Shown here one piece after another: positions 4,960 through 5,166 of a stretch of 5,166 nt of DNA. The stretch covers positions 1 through 5,166 of the forward strand of contig JAAYZQ010000630.1 in the NCBI GenBank assembly GCA_012514775.1, given 5' to 3'. Every line of letters begins with the position of its first letter. Positions within the stretch are counted from its first letter, which is position 1. This DNA is from Anaerolineaceae bacterium (GTDB taxonomy: Bacteria; Chloroflexota; Anaerolineae; JAAYZQ01). Position numbers and translations under genes: made by a program. Below the pieces are notes generated by a model that ran no database searches, had not been told where the DNA came from, and saw only the letters and a program-made list of their open reading frames with translations.

Positions 4960-5166
4960 CTACACGCCGGGCTCTTTCTCCCGCTCCCCGTCGCCAAAGA
5001 AACGGGCCAGGGCGGGGCGCTGAGCGGGCGGCAGGTCGATGCGGCCGTCGTCGCTCCACAGGGCCGACCACCAGTCCCCGGCCAGGCCCTCGGGTGCCTT
5101 GCGGCGCCGATCCAGAGCGTCACGACCCCAAGAGCGCGCAGCGCGATCCACCAGGTGTCGCAAAAA
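4960..5166 (-). pseudogene. Truncated second copy of the SNF2 helicase (open at right edge)
   Basis: From the right edge the frame FLRHLVDRAA... matches helicase residues 215-273 of the gene at 1-1712 at 52 of 59 positions. It then leaves the family sequence after the shared GD, continues with about 10 unrelated residues (GEREKEPGV-like) and stops at TAG (complement of 4960-4962). The associated domain and the whole ATPase core are therefore missing, and the product would be about 280 residues if its N-terminus is intact outside the window. Seven of 12 base changes alter the protein, which suggests weak or no selection, though the sample is small. It may be a dead fragment of a paralogue or the junction of an old tandem duplication. 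Confidence 0.75.

Noticed and set aside
4586..5023. 145-codon plus-strand frame in the operon upstream region
   Set aside because: It starts at a GTG with no Shine-Dalgarno sequence, runs antisense over the promoter and into the helicase fragment, and its product looks random.
903..5166. The repeat offset of exactly 4096 bp as a sign of an assembly artefact
   Set aside because: The copies differ at 12 of 168 positions, with seven amino-acid changes, so they are not a duplicated read. The round binary number is most likely coincidence.

Overview
The window holds a compact three-gene redox operon on the minus strand. It is flanked on the left by the N-terminal two-fifths or so of an SNF2-type helicase gene and on the right by a truncated second copy of part of that helicase. 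All genes recognised run on the minus strand, so transcription goes from high to low coordinates. The host is a GC-rich bacterium. The combination of a bacterial SNF2 helicase with its associated domain, a secreted multiheme cytochrome of the 'SGH...HW...CxxCHG' type and a COG4097-like ferric reductase suggests Chloroflexota (Anaerolineae/Ardenticatenia-like). That assignment rests on remembered family resemblance, not a search, and is moderate to low in confidence.

Layout from left to right: (1) 1-1712, the first 570 residues of a DEAD/SNF2-like helicase, open at the left edge and unbroken. (2) 1713-1978, an intergenic stretch with a consensus extended -10 promoter for the helicase, a 7-bp inverted repeat in its leader, a perfect 16-bp palindrome, and a perfect 28-bp palindrome just after the last operon gene. 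(3) 1979-2071, a 30-residue single-pass membrane protein too short for normal gene calling. (4) 2086-3402, a six-helix ferric reductase/NADPH-oxidase-type flavocytochrome. (5) 3425-4531, a secreted five-heme c-type cytochrome with EF-hand-like calcium loops. (6) 4532-4959, no gene that I can support; this stretch contains a near-consensus promoter and a roughly 290-nt hairpin-rich leader for the operon, and I see nothing definite in 4859-4959. (7) 4960-5166, the truncated helicase fragment, 93% identical in DNA to 903-1070.

The three operon genes are separated by 22 and 14 nt and each has a good Shine-Dalgarno sequence. As an inference, they form one electron-transfer unit. The reductase would take electrons from cytoplasmic NAD(P)H through FAD and two b hemes to the outer face of the membrane. 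The pentaheme cytochrome would accept them there (or deliver them in the reverse direction), and the tiny membrane protein could be an accessory subunit. The terminal substrate (extracellular metal, another cytochrome, oxygen) cannot be read from the sequence. The helicase is probably functionally unrelated, but its partial duplication around the operon points to a past duplication or insertion event.
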